A DNA stretch of 58,090 bases. It comes from Bog-159 sp049511415. GTDB taxonomy: Bacteria; Acidobacteriota; Terriglobia; Bryobacterales; Bryobacteraceae. The stretch is from positions 1 through 58,090 of the forward strand of contig JBEKYC010000048.1 in NCBI GenBank assembly GCA_049511415.1. The letters are read 5' to 3'. Below, one piece after another: positions 36,249 to 45,156 of the stretch (its first letter is position 1; each line of letters begins with the position of its first letter). The position numbers and the translations under genes are program-made. Below the pieces are notes generated by a model, which worked only from the letters and a program-made list of their open reading frames with translations, made no database searches and was not told where the DNA came from.

Positions 36249-38282
36249 ATGAACCAGAAAGGATCCGGGCCAATTCCGATGAAAATATTGATGTATGCTT
36301 TCTTGGGCGGGTGCCTGCTCAGCGTGGGGCTGGCTGCGACGCCGGCGACTACGAAGATCGCCAAGACGTGTCCCACGACTTTTAACCCTGGATCATTCAC
36401 CAAAGGGAATTTTTTTACCAATTTTGACAACAGTTGCTATCTCATCCCTTTTTCGACTGGAAACGGGTCCGGCGGTGAAGCTGGCGATCTTAACAGCCTT
36501 TACAACAAGATCTATTTCAAAGGCACCTCGACTATCCCGCCCTACCAATTCATCATTGTGGGCCAGTTTCCGAACGCGCGTTACTTTTCCGTGGGCCTGT
36601 ATGACAATCACTCGGCTATTATCCAAAACCTCACCGACGCAAATATCGCGCCATTAACATCGAGCGAAATCAATCCATTCGAGCCGGGTGTAGCATTCGT
36701 CGGCGGCCAGCAGTATGCCATACCCATCAACCTGGGAGGAACGCCTGGCACGCTCGAGCCGGGTTGTGTAATGACCGGGTACGACGTCAACCAAAACGCC
36801 ATGGACGGCACGCAGCGTCATGCATTCATCAATTGGAACCTCGACTCGGCGTTTTTTACGGACAATCCGGGCACTCCAGACCACGAAGTAGACACGCCTA
36901 CACATTCCAATCCGAATCCGGCCGGCGCGATCATCGTGCGCACTTATCTGAGCCTTACGCCCCCCACGGCCGCGATCCTGCCGCATATCATCGTGCGCGA
37001 TGTGGCCTCCGGCTGCGCTTATCCGGCTTCCATGATCAACACCATGGGGGACATCGTGACCACGGACTCGACTATCGGAAATACCTGGCAGAATCAGACC
37101 CAGGTGAACGAACACAATACCTATGCCAATTGGCAAGCGACAGGCTGCTGGGGAGATCCCCCAACCGGGCAAAGCGAGATTGCGTGGATACGCGGCGACG
37201 AATATGTCTCGGGCGCCAATCCGGACACCGCGTACCTTTATGCCTATGTGCCGTCCGGATTGCCACAGACACTCGCTACCGCCGGTGAAGTGATGCGTTT
37301 TCAGTTCCGGGTGCCAACGACGCCGCCGACACCTTGTACGGATGGCTGTTCCCGCACCGGCAACGAACAGATGCGATACATGAGTCTGTCGTTCCAGATT
37401 CCCGCCGGAAACACGTTGGCCAGCATTGCGGACAGTTGCCCCATCAATCCGATTAATCCCTGCATACCGTTCGTGCAAGACGCGAACGGCTACGTCACGC
37501 TCATTGTGGGCACGGGCGTGCCGCAACCTCCCCAGGTCACGGCGGCCAACGGATATACGTGGCTGGATCTCAGCCAGTTTCCAAATTATCTGACATTAAA
37601 CGAAATCGCGATCCGGGACATCCTGCCGGCGGCATCCTTCAGTTGCGGCGGCAACTTAGTTCCCTACAAGACCGGCGAAAACACAACTCTAAACTACTCG
37701 TCGCCTTATAAGGGTGAAATGAACGGCCTGATGGGCATCTATGCGCCAGACATCGAGTACCCGCTTGCCAGCAGCTTGCCCGCCACGGCCAGTGAGGTGA
37801 TTGGGCCCACGTCCTGCGGTGCGTTTCCGATAGGCCCACCGGCGGCATCTCCCACTTGCGAGGTTCTGCTGCCGAATACGCCGGCAATTGCCGCAGTGAC
37901 CACCCAATGCGAGGCGGAAGGGTGCGATGGCGTCGTCGAACAGCCGCAGCCGCCCATCAGCATTGTCTCGGCTTCGGGCGGCTTTGGATTTTTTCCGTTC
38001 GGGCTTCCATACATCGGCACCTCGGCGTTCCTGCAGATTACCGATACCACCCAAGGCTGGAGTGCGGGCTACACCGGCGATCTTTGCACCGTTCAGATCG
38101 GCGAGTGGTCCGACAGCTCCATCTCAGTGATAGCGAACGTGAATGAAAATGGACTGTGTCCCATGGTAGCCGGGGACCAACTCACCGTCCAGGTCTGGGA
38201 TCCGCAGCATGCTTCGGTGTTCACCGCTTCGTCTACGGTCACCGTGGCTGCGCCCAGCGGCAGCGACCCGCGCCGGCCGTAA
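36249..38282 (+). CDS. Large secreted protein of unknown function
   Basis: 677 residues. ATG 36249 follows GGAGG by about 12 bp; ATG 36279 (MKILMYAFLGG) would give a more standard signal peptide and is a real alternative. Mature protein with many Cys, Pro and Gly. The N-terminal part (PYQFIIVGQFPNARYFSVGLYDN, NPFEPG) faintly recalls DUF1214/1254-type beta proteins. The last about 100 residues look like an IPT/TIG immunoglobulin-like domain. I cannot name a function. Confidence 0.65.
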   Translation: MNQKGSGPIPMKILMYAFLGGCLLSVGLAATPATTKIAKTCPTTFNPGSFTKGNFFTNFDNSCYLIPFSTGNGSGGEAGDLNSLYNKIYFKGTSTIPPYQFIIVGQFPNARYFSVGLYDNHSAIIQNLTDANIAPLTSSEINPFEPGVAFVGGQQYAIPINLGGTPGTLEPGCVMTGYDVNQNAMDGTQRHAFINWNLDSAFFTDNPGTPDHEVDTPTHSNPNPAGAIIVRTYLSLTPPTAAILPHIIVRDVASGCAYPASMINTMGDIVTTDSTIGNTWQNQTQVNEHNTYANWQATGCWGDPPTGQSEIAWIRGDEYVSGANPDTAYLYAYVPSGLPQTLATAGEVMRFQFRVPTTPPTPCTDGCSRTGNEQMRYMSLSFQIPAGNTLASIADSCPINPINPCIPFVQDANGYVTLIVGTGVPQPPQVTAANGYTWLDLSQFPNYLTLNEIAIRDILPAASFSCGGNLVPYKTGENTTLNYSSPYKGEMNGLMGIYAPDIEYPLASSLPATASEVIGPTSCGAFPIGPPAASPTCEVLLPNTPAIAAVTTQCEAEGCDGVVEQPQPPISIVSASGGFGFFPFGLPYIGTSAFLQITDTTQGWSAGYTGDLCTVQIGEWSDSSISVIANVNENGLCPMVAGDQLTVQVWDPQHASVFTASSTVTVAAPSGSDPRRP

Positions 38283-38304
38283 GGCGTGCCCTTTATCTCA
38301 GGTC

Positions 38305-39957
38305 TTACCCTGCGGATGCCGGCGCGGCTTGGTGCTTCCCACCGCCCAACAGCCCCAGTGACAAACTGCGGATATCGGGTGGCGCGGACGTCAGCAGCCA
38401 AGCCAGCGTCTTTACATTGACAATGAACGTCCCGGCATTGATGAAATGCGTGGCCGGATCTCCCAAATGATTGGCCGCCGGCGTGAAATTGGCGTTTTGG
38501 ATCAAGCTGAAGATGTACGCGGCGGCTTCCTTGTTGCCGGTCGTCCCGGCCTCCACCTCGTCCATCTTGGCAACCGCCTTATCGAACAACTCGCCGAAGC
38601 CCTTGTGCTGGCTGTAGAACAGTCCCATGGGCTCTTCCGCATCCGGCAGAATGGAATCGTCGTGACTCTTCTTATATCGCTGGTAAATGGCCGCCAGCTT
38701 CAGATCCCCCAACCCGACACCCAAAGCCCAGATCCGGAACCAGGCATTCCACAACTCGAAGTCGCGGAACGAGGTGTAGGCCGCAAAGACCATCCGGTCG
38801 TTATTGCGCAGGTTGGCTTCGTGAACACGGGCCACATACTGAAAACGCTCCGCGCGGAAATCGTTATCCTTGAGAACACCTAGCAGCCGGGCTGCCAGGG
38901 CGTTGATCACCTCCACGGATGAGGCCAGTCCGCGGGAAAAGAGTGCATCCAGGAAGCCGCTACCGGCGCCGCCGGCCATCACGGCCCAGCGATCGCCCAC
39001 GGTCTGCTTCAGCGAGCCTTGCAACCGGTCTGACGACACCCAGTCGCGCACCAATTTGGCATCCTTAAATTGCTCCTTGATGCTCGGGAATCTGTCCAGG
39101 AACTGGTGCCACTCCTCATCGGGGGTAATGTCCATGGGCTTCGGGAACTTGCGCATATCGAAGCTCAATCCCACGCTGCAGCACTTGTTGCACGAGCCTT
39201 CGCGGTTGTCGAAGGGGATCACCCACAGCCAGCCGCCATCGAAAAGGTGATGGCAGGTGCCCGAATACCAGGGCCGCGGCGAGTTCGGAACGCCGTTGGG
39301 CAGGGTCAAATCGTCGTACGGTTTTACGTCGATCATGTGCGTGAACAGGCAGCGCGACTGCAGCCGGACGCGCGGCGGATTGTCGCGCAGGTTCCACATC
39401 TTCGCCAGCACATGTCCGCCGCCGGAAGCGTCCGCGACAAATCTGGCCCGAATGGGTTCGCCCTTTTCCGTCTGAATGGTCACGCCGTCGGCATCCGTCT
39501 CCACGTTCTTCACGCGCGTGTTGTACTTCACCGTGGCGCCGTGATGAATGGCCAGGTAAGTCAAATACTGATCGGTATCCTGGCGGAACAGATGCGCCTC
39601 GTAGCCTTCGCGATAGGGCGGAATCACCAACTGCGTAGCTTCTTCCGGCCGCTGATGTTCGCCCGGCCGGTGATACACGAAACCGAAGTTCTTCTTCACG
39701 CCGAAGCGGTTGGATACGTGCTTATGCAGAAGCTCACCGGAATTAAATTCGGTCTTGAACTCCGGAACGCCAAAACGCTCCGCCATGATCTTGATCATGC
39801 GAAACGTGTGCCGGACCGTGGATTCGCCCAAGGCGAACCGTGGGTGCGTGCCGGCGTCGATGATCACCACCTTGGCGCCCTTGTAGGCCAAGATCGTCCC
39901 CAACATCCCGCCCTCGAAACCCGCGCCCAGGATGGCCACATCATATTGCTCGTTCAT
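38305..39957 (-). CDS. FAD-dependent oxidoreductase, flavin-dependent halogenase superfamily
   Basis: 550 residues, ATG preceded by AAAGGA. N-terminal FAD site GAGFEG (11-16) with the acidic end of strand 2 (IIDAG), GESTVRHTF (about 44-52) in the isoalloxazine region, and GGWLWVIP (241-248) that contains the WxWxIP motif of flavin-dependent halogenases. FAD-binding GAGSGFLDALFSRGLASS (about 326-343) follows. The C-terminal 180 residues are helical, as in carrier-protein-acting halogenases (CmlS, CndH types). The catalytic Lys could not be fixed without alignment, so hydroxylase or desaturase (geranylgeranyl-reductase-like) roles remain possible. Lies next to the Xre/RES module, in the same neighbourhood and strand as the ACP/KAS operon. 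Confidence 0.8.
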   Translation of the reverse strand: MNEQYDVAILGAGFEGGMLGTILAYKGAKVVIIDAGTHPRFALGESTVRHTFRMIKIMAERFGVPEFKTEFNSGELLHKHVSNRFGVKKNFGFVYHRPGEHQRPEEATQLVIPPYREGYEAHLFRQDTDQYLTYLAIHHGATVKYNTRVKNVETDADGVTIQTEKGEPIRARFVADASGGGHVLAKMWNLRDNPPRVRLQSRCLFTHMIDVKPYDDLTLPNGVPNSPRPWYSGTCHHLFDGGWLWVIPFDNREGSCNKCCSVGLSFDMRKFPKPMDITPDEEWHQFLDRFPSIKEQFKDAKLVRDWVSSDRLQGSLKQTVGDRWAVMAGGAGSGFLDALFSRGLASSVEVINALAARLLGVLKDNDFRAERFQYVARVHEANLRNNDRMVFAAYTSFRDFELWNAWFRIWALGVGLGDLKLAAIYQRYKKSHDDSILPDAEEPMGLFYSQHKGFGELFDKAVAKMDEVEAGTTGNKEAAAYIFSLIQNANFTPAANHLGDPATHFINAGTFIVNVKTLAWLLTSAPPDIRSLSLGLLGGGKHQAAPASAG

Positions 39958-40073
39958 TGGATTACCGGTTCCTTTCGGATTTAACGTGTTTAACGATTAT
40001 ACCGGAGCCACCGGCACGGCACCAGATCCGCTGGTACCTTTTGGCCGGTTTTCGCGCAACATTCCGATTGATT

Positions 40074-40109
40074 ACTCCCCAAATGGAGTTCATACTCTAC
40101 ATATGGAGT
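40074..40109. promoter_or_regulatory. Candidate operator of the Xre/RES module
   Basis: Two imperfect inverted repeats with a 20-bp period: ACTCC-N6-GGAGT (40074-40089) and ACTCT-N6-GGAGT (40094-40109). The second one covers the ATG at 40103. The arrangement fits autorepression by a dimeric Xre antitoxin. Confidence 0.5.
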
Positions 40110-40546
40110 TAGCCGTAAAGCGCCGGCAGGAGAATCGGTGGGGAGCCGTGGCGCCCGATGACCGCCGCCATCCGGAGGTTCGCCGCCGCATGTCGGGCCC
40201 TGCCATGCGCACGTTCTTCAATGTCGCGGCTGCCTGGGAATTGACCGCCGAAGAACAGCGGGCACTGCTCGGCTGGCCGGCCGAATCGACTTTTTTTAAG
40301 TACAAGGCCGGTCTGGTGGCGACTTTGCCTTATGACATGCTGATCCGCATCTCCCTGGTGCTGGGTGTATATAAGAGCCTCCACGTGCTCTATCCGGAGC
40401 CCGACTTGGCCAATCGTTGGGTCAAGCTGCCCAACAGCCATGCCATGTTTGGCGGCAAGCCGGCGCTGCTCCTGATGATCCATGGCGGCATGGATGGGCT
40501 GTATCAGGTCCGCCGGCTGCTGGACGGCCGGTGCGGCGGAAACTGA
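40103..40546 (+). CDS. Xre/MbcA/ParS-type antitoxin of a RES system
   Basis: 147 residues from ATG 40103; the frame is open further upstream to 39932, but that would overlap the halogenase-like gene. An N-terminal DNA-binding helical region (about 30-80, WELTAEEQRALLGWPAESTFFKYKA) is followed by the toxin-binding domain (LIRISLVLGVYKSLHVLYPEPDLANRWVKLP, then FGGKPALLLMIHGGMDGLYQVRRLLDGRCGG). These match the DUF2384 antitoxin family. Its TGA overlaps the toxin ATG (TGATG), so translation is coupled. Confidence 0.88.
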   Translation: MELAVKRRQENRWGAVAPDDRRHPEVRRRMSGPAMRTFFNVAAAWELTAEEQRALLGWPAESTFFKYKAGLVATLPYDMLIRISLVLGVYKSLHVLYPEPDLANRWVKLPNSHAMFGGKPALLLMIHGGMDGLYQVRRLLDGRCGGN

Positions 40547-41223
40547 TGCCACCGTTCTCTGAACTGACCCTTCGCGACGCCTGCCGCCTGCTGCCCTGTG
40601 CCTCCCCGTCCAGGGGAATTCTGGATGCCGTCGCGGCGCCGGAGGATCTACCCCTGATGCTCGAATTGGAAAACTGGAGCAACGACCGCGTAACGGCGGA
40701 GTTGGGCCTGATCAACCGCCTCCGGCTCGAAGAATGGGTGAGAAATCGGCCCATGGCGAACCTGATCAACGCCGCCTTTTGCTATCCGGACGCCGAAGCC
40801 GGACGGTTCAATGGCCCGGAACGCGGCGCCTGGCACGCGGCCAGTTCCGTAACGGCGGCACATGTCGAAGCCGTGTATTTTCGCGCCGCCGAGTTGGCGG
40901 AGATCGGCGTGTCGGATACGCGCGTGCAAATGCGGCTATACCTGGCGGACTTTCGCGGCGTGTTCCACGATATACGCGCCAGCCTGCCGTCCCACGCCCC
41001 GTACCACGATCCCATCAGCTATCGGGCCTCGCACCGGCTGGCACGCCAGCTTCTGGCCAATGGATCGAACGGCGTGATCTTCCGCAGCGTCCGCCAGCCT
41101 GGCGCCACATGCGTGGCGTGCTTCCGGCCAGGATTGGTCGCCAATGTCCGTGCCGGACCGTATTATGAGTATCGCTGGGAAGGCCGATGCACGGCGCGCA
41201 TCCGGCGGTTGGCGGGAAGCTAA
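40546..41223 (+). CDS. RES-domain toxin
   Basis: 225 residues from the ATG at 40546, which overlaps the antitoxin stop. RES-fold residues: Arg in GRFNGPERGAWHAA, Glu in AHVEAVYFRAAE, and Ser in NGVIFRSVRQPGATCVACFRP. RES toxins degrade NAD+ or ADP-ribosylate targets and are neutralised by the upstream Xre-type partner. The pair is inserted, on the opposite strand, between the halogenase-like gene and the ACP/KAS operon. Confidence 0.9.
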   Translation: MPPFSELTLRDACRLLPCASPSRGILDAVAAPEDLPLMLELENWSNDRVTAELGLINRLRLEEWVRNRPMANLINAAFCYPDAEAGRFNGPERGAWHAASSVTAAHVEAVYFRAAELAEIGVSDTRVQMRLYLADFRGVFHDIRASLPSHAPYHDPISYRASHRLARQLLANGSNGVIFRSVRQPGATCVACFRPGLVANVRAGPYYEYRWEGRCTARIRRLAGS

Positions 41224-41269
41224 TCACGGATGATCCGCAGTGCGTTTCAGCTATTATGGAAAGGACAGT

Positions 41270-41812
41270 ATGAGCAGCCTGGCACAGTCACTGGTAACTT
41301 GGGAAGACTTCTTACAACTGCCCGAACGGCCGGAATCCGGCCAACGTTATGAACTACAAGATGGCGAGGTTATTATAGTGCCTCCCGCCAGGCCGCTCCA
41401 CATCAAGCTGCAGAAGCAAATGGAACGGTTGATTGAGGCTGTCGCGGGTGATCGCGGCGTGGTGACGACCGAGTTTCCGTATCGTCCAGTGCCCAATCTG
41501 CAATTTTGGTTTGCGGATGTTGCCTATATTCCAAAGCCCGATTGGGACGCGCTGCCACCCGACGACTACCCGATCTATGCTCCCCCGCTAGTCGTCGAAA
41601 TACTGTCGCCGTCCAATACCGCCACCAAGGTTAACCGGCAACGAATCGTGGCGCTATCTGCCGGAACGGAAGAATTCTGGGTGGTCGACGCTCAGAAACG
41701 CATTGTTCAGGTGACTGATCTTCGCGGATCGAGAATATATTCCTCCGGCGACGTCATCCCGCTGCGCTCTTTCGGGGACGCCATCATTCTTGTGGATCAG
41801 ATCTTCGCGTGA
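41270..41812 (+). CDS. Uma2-family (DUF820) putative nuclease
   Basis: 180 residues from ATG 41270 with AAGGA upstream; an upstream GTG at 41240 has no such site. Features of the PD-(D/E)XK-like Uma2 fold: ELQDGEVIIVPPARPLHIKLQ, FADVAYIPKPDWD, PLVVEILSPSNTATKVNRQRI, and EFWVVDAQKR. These proteins are scattered in Cyanobacteria, Acidobacteria and Chloroflexi, often near mobile or toxin genes. Biological role not established. Follows the RES gene by 46 bp and may share its transcript. Confidence 0.85.
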   Translation: MSSLAQSLVTWEDFLQLPERPESGQRYELQDGEVIIVPPARPLHIKLQKQMERLIEAVAGDRGVVTTEFPYRPVPNLQFWFADVAYIPKPDWDALPPDDYPIYAPPLVVEILSPSNTATKVNRQRIVALSAGTEEFWVVDAQKRIVQVTDLRGSRIYSSGDVIPLRSFGDAIILVDQIFA

Positions 41813-41847
41813 GGCGGCCCCCTGCCCAGTGCAATACGCTGCCAATC

Positions 41848-42726
41848 CTACCCCGCTATTGCCGCCGCCACCCCCCGCCGCATGTTCTGCAACAGCGCAT
41901 ACGGCGTGTTCACGTTGTGCCCCTTGCCGGTGCCTAACTGGATCGAAGGCTTATTATCCCCATGAAAATCCGTGCCGCCGGTCTCGATCAGGCTGAACTG
42001 CGCCGCCAAGTCCTTGTACAGCGCCGTATCATCCGGCGAGTGCTCGCTGTGGTACACCTCCAGCCCTTGCAGCCCGTTGTCGATCAGTTCGCGCAGCAGC
42101 TTTTCGAGTGACTCGCGATCGCGCGCCGGCAGCCGCACCGGATGCGCGAGGGACGGCATACCGCCGCCTTCGCGGATCTTGCGCACGCCTTCCACCAGAT
42201 CCGGCTCTTCACGCTCCACCGAGGCCGATGCGTTGTCCGCCAGGTAGCGGTCGAAGGCCTCCTGGTTGGTCTTCACGTAGCCTTTCTTCAGCAGAATCCT
42301 GGCGAAGTGCGGCCGCCCCGTCAGATGCTTGCCGAGCACCTGCACTTCCTCCAGCGTGATGTCCACGCCGAGCGAATTCAGCTTCGCGATCAACTTCCGA
42401 TTCCGTTCGCGGCGACTGTCCTGGTGGCCCTTGATCCACTGGCGGAATCCCGCCGAGGCCGGCTCATGCAGAAAATAGCCGAGCAGATGCACCGATGGCG
42501 CTCGCGATCCATCCGGCGGCGGATCGGGACGCGTGCTCAGCTCGATGCCGCAGACCAATTCCAGGCCAGCCTGGGCGGCGACCGGCGCCGCGGTATCGTA
42601 GCCGTCCAGCGTGTCGTGATCCGTGATTCCAAGAGCTTCCAGACCCATCGCTTGGGCGTCATGCACCAGTTGCGCGGGGGGAACGGAACCGTCGGAACGG
42701 TCAGTGTGTGTATGCAGATCAATCAT
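41848..42726 (-). CDS. PHP-domain phosphatase (3',5'-nucleoside bisphosphate phosphatase-like)
   Basis: 292 residues from ATG 42726, chosen because PHP proteins normally start MIDLHTHTDRSDG; an upstream start at 42753 is possible. Metal-binding motifs: DLHTHTDRSDGS, ITDHDTLDG, GIELS, SLAHPVRL, GLEVYHSEH and GGTDFHGD. This order fits the YciV/RNase AM branch, whose Chromobacterium member hydrolyses the 3' phosphate of 3',5'-bisphosphonucleotides such as pAp. It overlaps the SDR stop by 8 bp and ends the operon. In this setting it could clear 3',5'-ADP made by the PPTase and by PAPS use (inference). Confidence 0.88.
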   Translation of the reverse strand: MIDLHTHTDRSDGSVPPAQLVHDAQAMGLEALGITDHDTLDGYDTAAPVAAQAGLELVCGIELSTRPDPPPDGSRAPSVHLLGYFLHEPASAGFRQWIKGHQDSRRERNRKLIAKLNSLGVDITLEEVQVLGKHLTGRPHFARILLKKGYVKTNQEAFDRYLADNASASVEREEPDLVEGVRKIREGGGMPSLAHPVRLPARDRESLEKLLRELIDNGLQGLEVYHSEHSPDDTALYKDLAAQFSLIETGGTDFHGDNKPSIQLGTGKGHNVNTPYALLQNMRRGVAAAIAG

Positions 42727-43678
42727 GGGCTTTTGAGAGTGCTTCCGCCGCATGATGACCTTTGACCCTGCCGCTGATGCCGGCGTCCAGGCCGCTTAAT
42801 CCGGTCGCCGGGGCGCTCGGATGGGCCACCATGCGGACAATAATCTTCTGGTGAATGCGCTCGTATAATTCGAACGGCAGGATGTCGCGCAGCTTCACCA
42901 TGAACTTCAGCTTCCATCCCACCATGTAATGCAGGCGGGGTTTGCGGACCGTCAGAATTTTGTACACCACGCCGGCAATATCTTCGGCGGTGAATTTGTT
43001 GGCCGCCAGCAGCTTGTCCACGAGCGCCTCGTGCTGGCAGAACCAGAAATAATACGGGCTGGATGGATCCTGCGAGCGCCGGGCGCGATTGCGGTTGATG
43101 CCGAAATGCGGCGTATAGATCAGGCCGGGCTCCAGCACCGAAACGTCGATATTCAGCAGCGCCATTTCCTGGCGCAGGCACTCGCCCAATCCCACGACGG
43201 CGAACTTGCCGGAGGAATAGCCGGCGATGCTCATCTCACCCATGCGGCCGGCGGCCGAGGCGACAATTACGATCCGGCCGGAACGCCGCTCGCGCATGTG
43301 CGGCAGCACGGCCTGCGTGACTTCCATGATGCCGAAGACATTCACGTCGTAGAGCTGCCGGATTTCCTGCATGCTCAGGTCTTCGAAAAAGCCGCGCAAT
43401 CCCATGCCCGCGAAGTGCACCACGGCATCGATCCGTCCGGATTCGCGAACCATGGTATCCACGCCCCGGTCGATACTCGCCCGATTGGTCACGTCCATGC
43501 GCAGGGGACAGATCTGCAGGTTGCGGCGGCTAGCCTGTTCCTGTTGGTATTGTTCCTCCGCATCGTTGAACACCGTTCCGTAGACGCGGAAATCGCGGCT
43601 CGCCAACAGCAAAGCCGATGCCAGCCCCAGCCCGGAGCCGGCGCCAGTAATGAGGACGACAGGTTTCGAATCAGTCAT
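42719..43678 (-). CDS. Short-chain dehydrogenase/reductase
   Basis: 319 residues. TGAGSGLG cofactor motif (about 11-18), HFAG (the NNAG position, about 90), Ser in IVASAAG and YSSGK (Tyr about 154, Lys about 158). ADP-ribose contact TVFND suggests NAD(P) use not tied to Arg. Extended C-terminus (about 60 residues past the SDR core) with an amphipathic segment, as in lipid-acting SDRs. Start overlaps the transporter stop (ATGA) and the stop overlaps the PHP start, so it is locked into the operon. Could supply the ketoreduction that the stand-alone KS needs. Confidence 0.88.
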   Translation of the reverse strand: MTDSKPVVLITGAGSGLGLASALLLASRDFRVYGTVFNDAEEQYQQEQASRRNLQICPLRMDVTNRASIDRGVDTMVRESGRIDAVVHFAGMGLRGFFEDLSMQEIRQLYDVNVFGIMEVTQAVLPHMRERRSGRIVIVASAAGRMGEMSIAGYSSGKFAVVGLGECLRQEMALLNIDVSVLEPGLIYTPHFGINRNRARRSQDPSSPYYFWFCQHEALVDKLLAANKFTAEDIAGVVYKILTVRKPRLHYMVGWKLKFMVKLRDILPFELYERIHQKIIVRMVAHPSAPATGLSGLDAGISGRVKGHHAAEALSKAHD

Positions 43679-45156
43679 TCCGTCACACCACGGCGCACCG
43701 CCAGCTTCCGTTGCAGTTCATTGACGGTGCGCCGGTTCAACCCGTAGGGAAGAATTAAGACCAAAGCGATCACCAGTAGCGCCGCCGGCACGGCTCCATA
43801 GAGCAGCCCTACGTAAGGGATGGCGGCCGGTGGATGCCCGGGCGTGCCAAAAGAGGCATTGTGCGATAGCCTGCGGAAAACACCCAGCAGGCCCCCGGCG
43901 AAAAGCAGCGCGCCACCCGCGGCGATCTTTTCCCCGAAATTCATGATGCCGAAATAGATGCCCTCCCGACGCAGGCCGGTGGCCAGTTCGTCGGTATCGG
44001 TTACGTCGGCGATCATGGATGCGGGGACCACCCATACCGCGCTGGCAAAAATTCCGCCTATGACGTGTCCGATGATCAGTGGCACCGGATGGCCGGTTCC
44101 CAAAGGCCTGCCGCTACCCACCAGGAAAGTTGCCATGAACAACAAGATGGCCGAAGCGATGGCAGCCATCATGTATAAAGTCCGCTTTTCCGCCCGCCGT
44201 GCCAGCGTCATCCACATCACCACGCCCCCCAATGCCCCGGCATAGAAGCAGGTCTGGATCAGGCTGAGAACCTCGCTGCGGCTGATTTGCGCGTACCACG
44301 TGAAGTAATGAATCGCCATGCTGAAGTTCAGCACTACCGCCAGGAAAAATATCGTGGTGGAGCACCAGATGGTACGGAAGGAGGGGTTCTGCAATGCGAT
44401 CCTAAAGCCGGAGAAGAAGTGCGGACCGCTGGAGCCTTTGCCGCTGCCTGACGTGCGATGGCTCAAAGTGCCGAACGTGCCGATGAGTCCGGAAATGGTC
44501 ATCAGCGCGCCAAACGCCAGACCCATATGCGGGTAGCCGCCGTAATGCAGCTTAGGTTCCGAGCCGTCGGCGGTCGCCGGAAAGAAAACCAGAAATGAAA
44601 GCGCGGAGGCCCCCAGCGTGCCGAGCAGGCCGAACAGCGTGCGAATGGCCATCGTCTTGGTGCGATCGTCGTAATCGCGGCTCAGCTCGGCGCCCAGGCT
44701 CAGGTAAGGAATCCGGTAGACGGCGCTGGCCGCGCGCAAGACGATCGCGCATGCCAGCAGCCACACGAACAGTCCCGCGTGGCTCCAGTGGCGCGGAGGG
44801 CTGAATAGCAGGTAAAAGGCCGGTCCGACGATAAGGGCGCCCGGCAGCATGAACACGTGCCGGCGTCCCAGGCTATGCCGCGTACGATCCGAAATATGGC
44901 CGATGAACGGATCGAGCACCGCGTCCACCACCAGGCTGGATGCCAACCCCAGACCTACCAGCCCGGACGGCAGACCCATCACGGAGTTGTAAAAAAACAA
45001 CATGAACAGCCCGGATAAAACCATCAGCACCGTAATGGGCATCTCTCCCACGCCGTAGAGCAGCTTGGTGTACAGCGGCAGCGGACGCGGGTCCGCTGTC
45101 ATTGACGGCGCTGGGGATAAGGCAGGCATGCTCATGGCTCGGGCGCCGGGGATCAC
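43675..45156 (-). CDS. MFS transporter, GPH (MelB-like) family
   Basis: 493 residues with 12 predicted membrane segments. FFYNSVMGLPSGLVGLGLASSLVVDAVLDPFIGHISDRTRHSLGRR is the typical GPH loop 2-3 region with the Asp used in cation coupling. Starts with GTG (45156) overlapping the hydrolase stop as GTGA; ATG codons at 45135 and 45129 are alternatives. GPH members carry sugars, but relatives also export lipids (MFSD2A-type) and natural products. In this operon export or uptake of the pathway product is likely. Confidence 0.88.
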   Translation of the reverse strand: MIPGARAMSMPALSPAPSMTADPRPLPLYTKLLYGVGEMPITVLMVLSGLFMLFFYNSVMGLPSGLVGLGLASSLVVDAVLDPFIGHISDRTRHSLGRRHVFMLPGALIVGPAFYLLFSPPRHWSHAGLFVWLLACAIVLRAASAVYRIPYLSLGAELSRDYDDRTKTMAIRTLFGLLGTLGASALSFLVFFPATADGSEPKLHYGGYPHMGLAFGALMTISGLIGTFGTLSHRTSGSGKGSSGPHFFSGFRIALQNPSFRTIWCSTTIFFLAVVLNFSMAIHYFTWYAQISRSEVLSLIQTCFYAGALGGVVMWMTLARRAEKRTLYMMAAIASAILLFMATFLVGSGRPLGTGHPVPLIIGHVIGGIFASAVWVVPASMIADVTDTDELATGLRREGIYFGIMNFGEKIAAGGALLFAGGLLGVFRRLSHNASFGTPGHPPAAIPYVGLLYGAVPAALLVIALVLILPYGLNRRTVNELQRKLAVRRGVTE

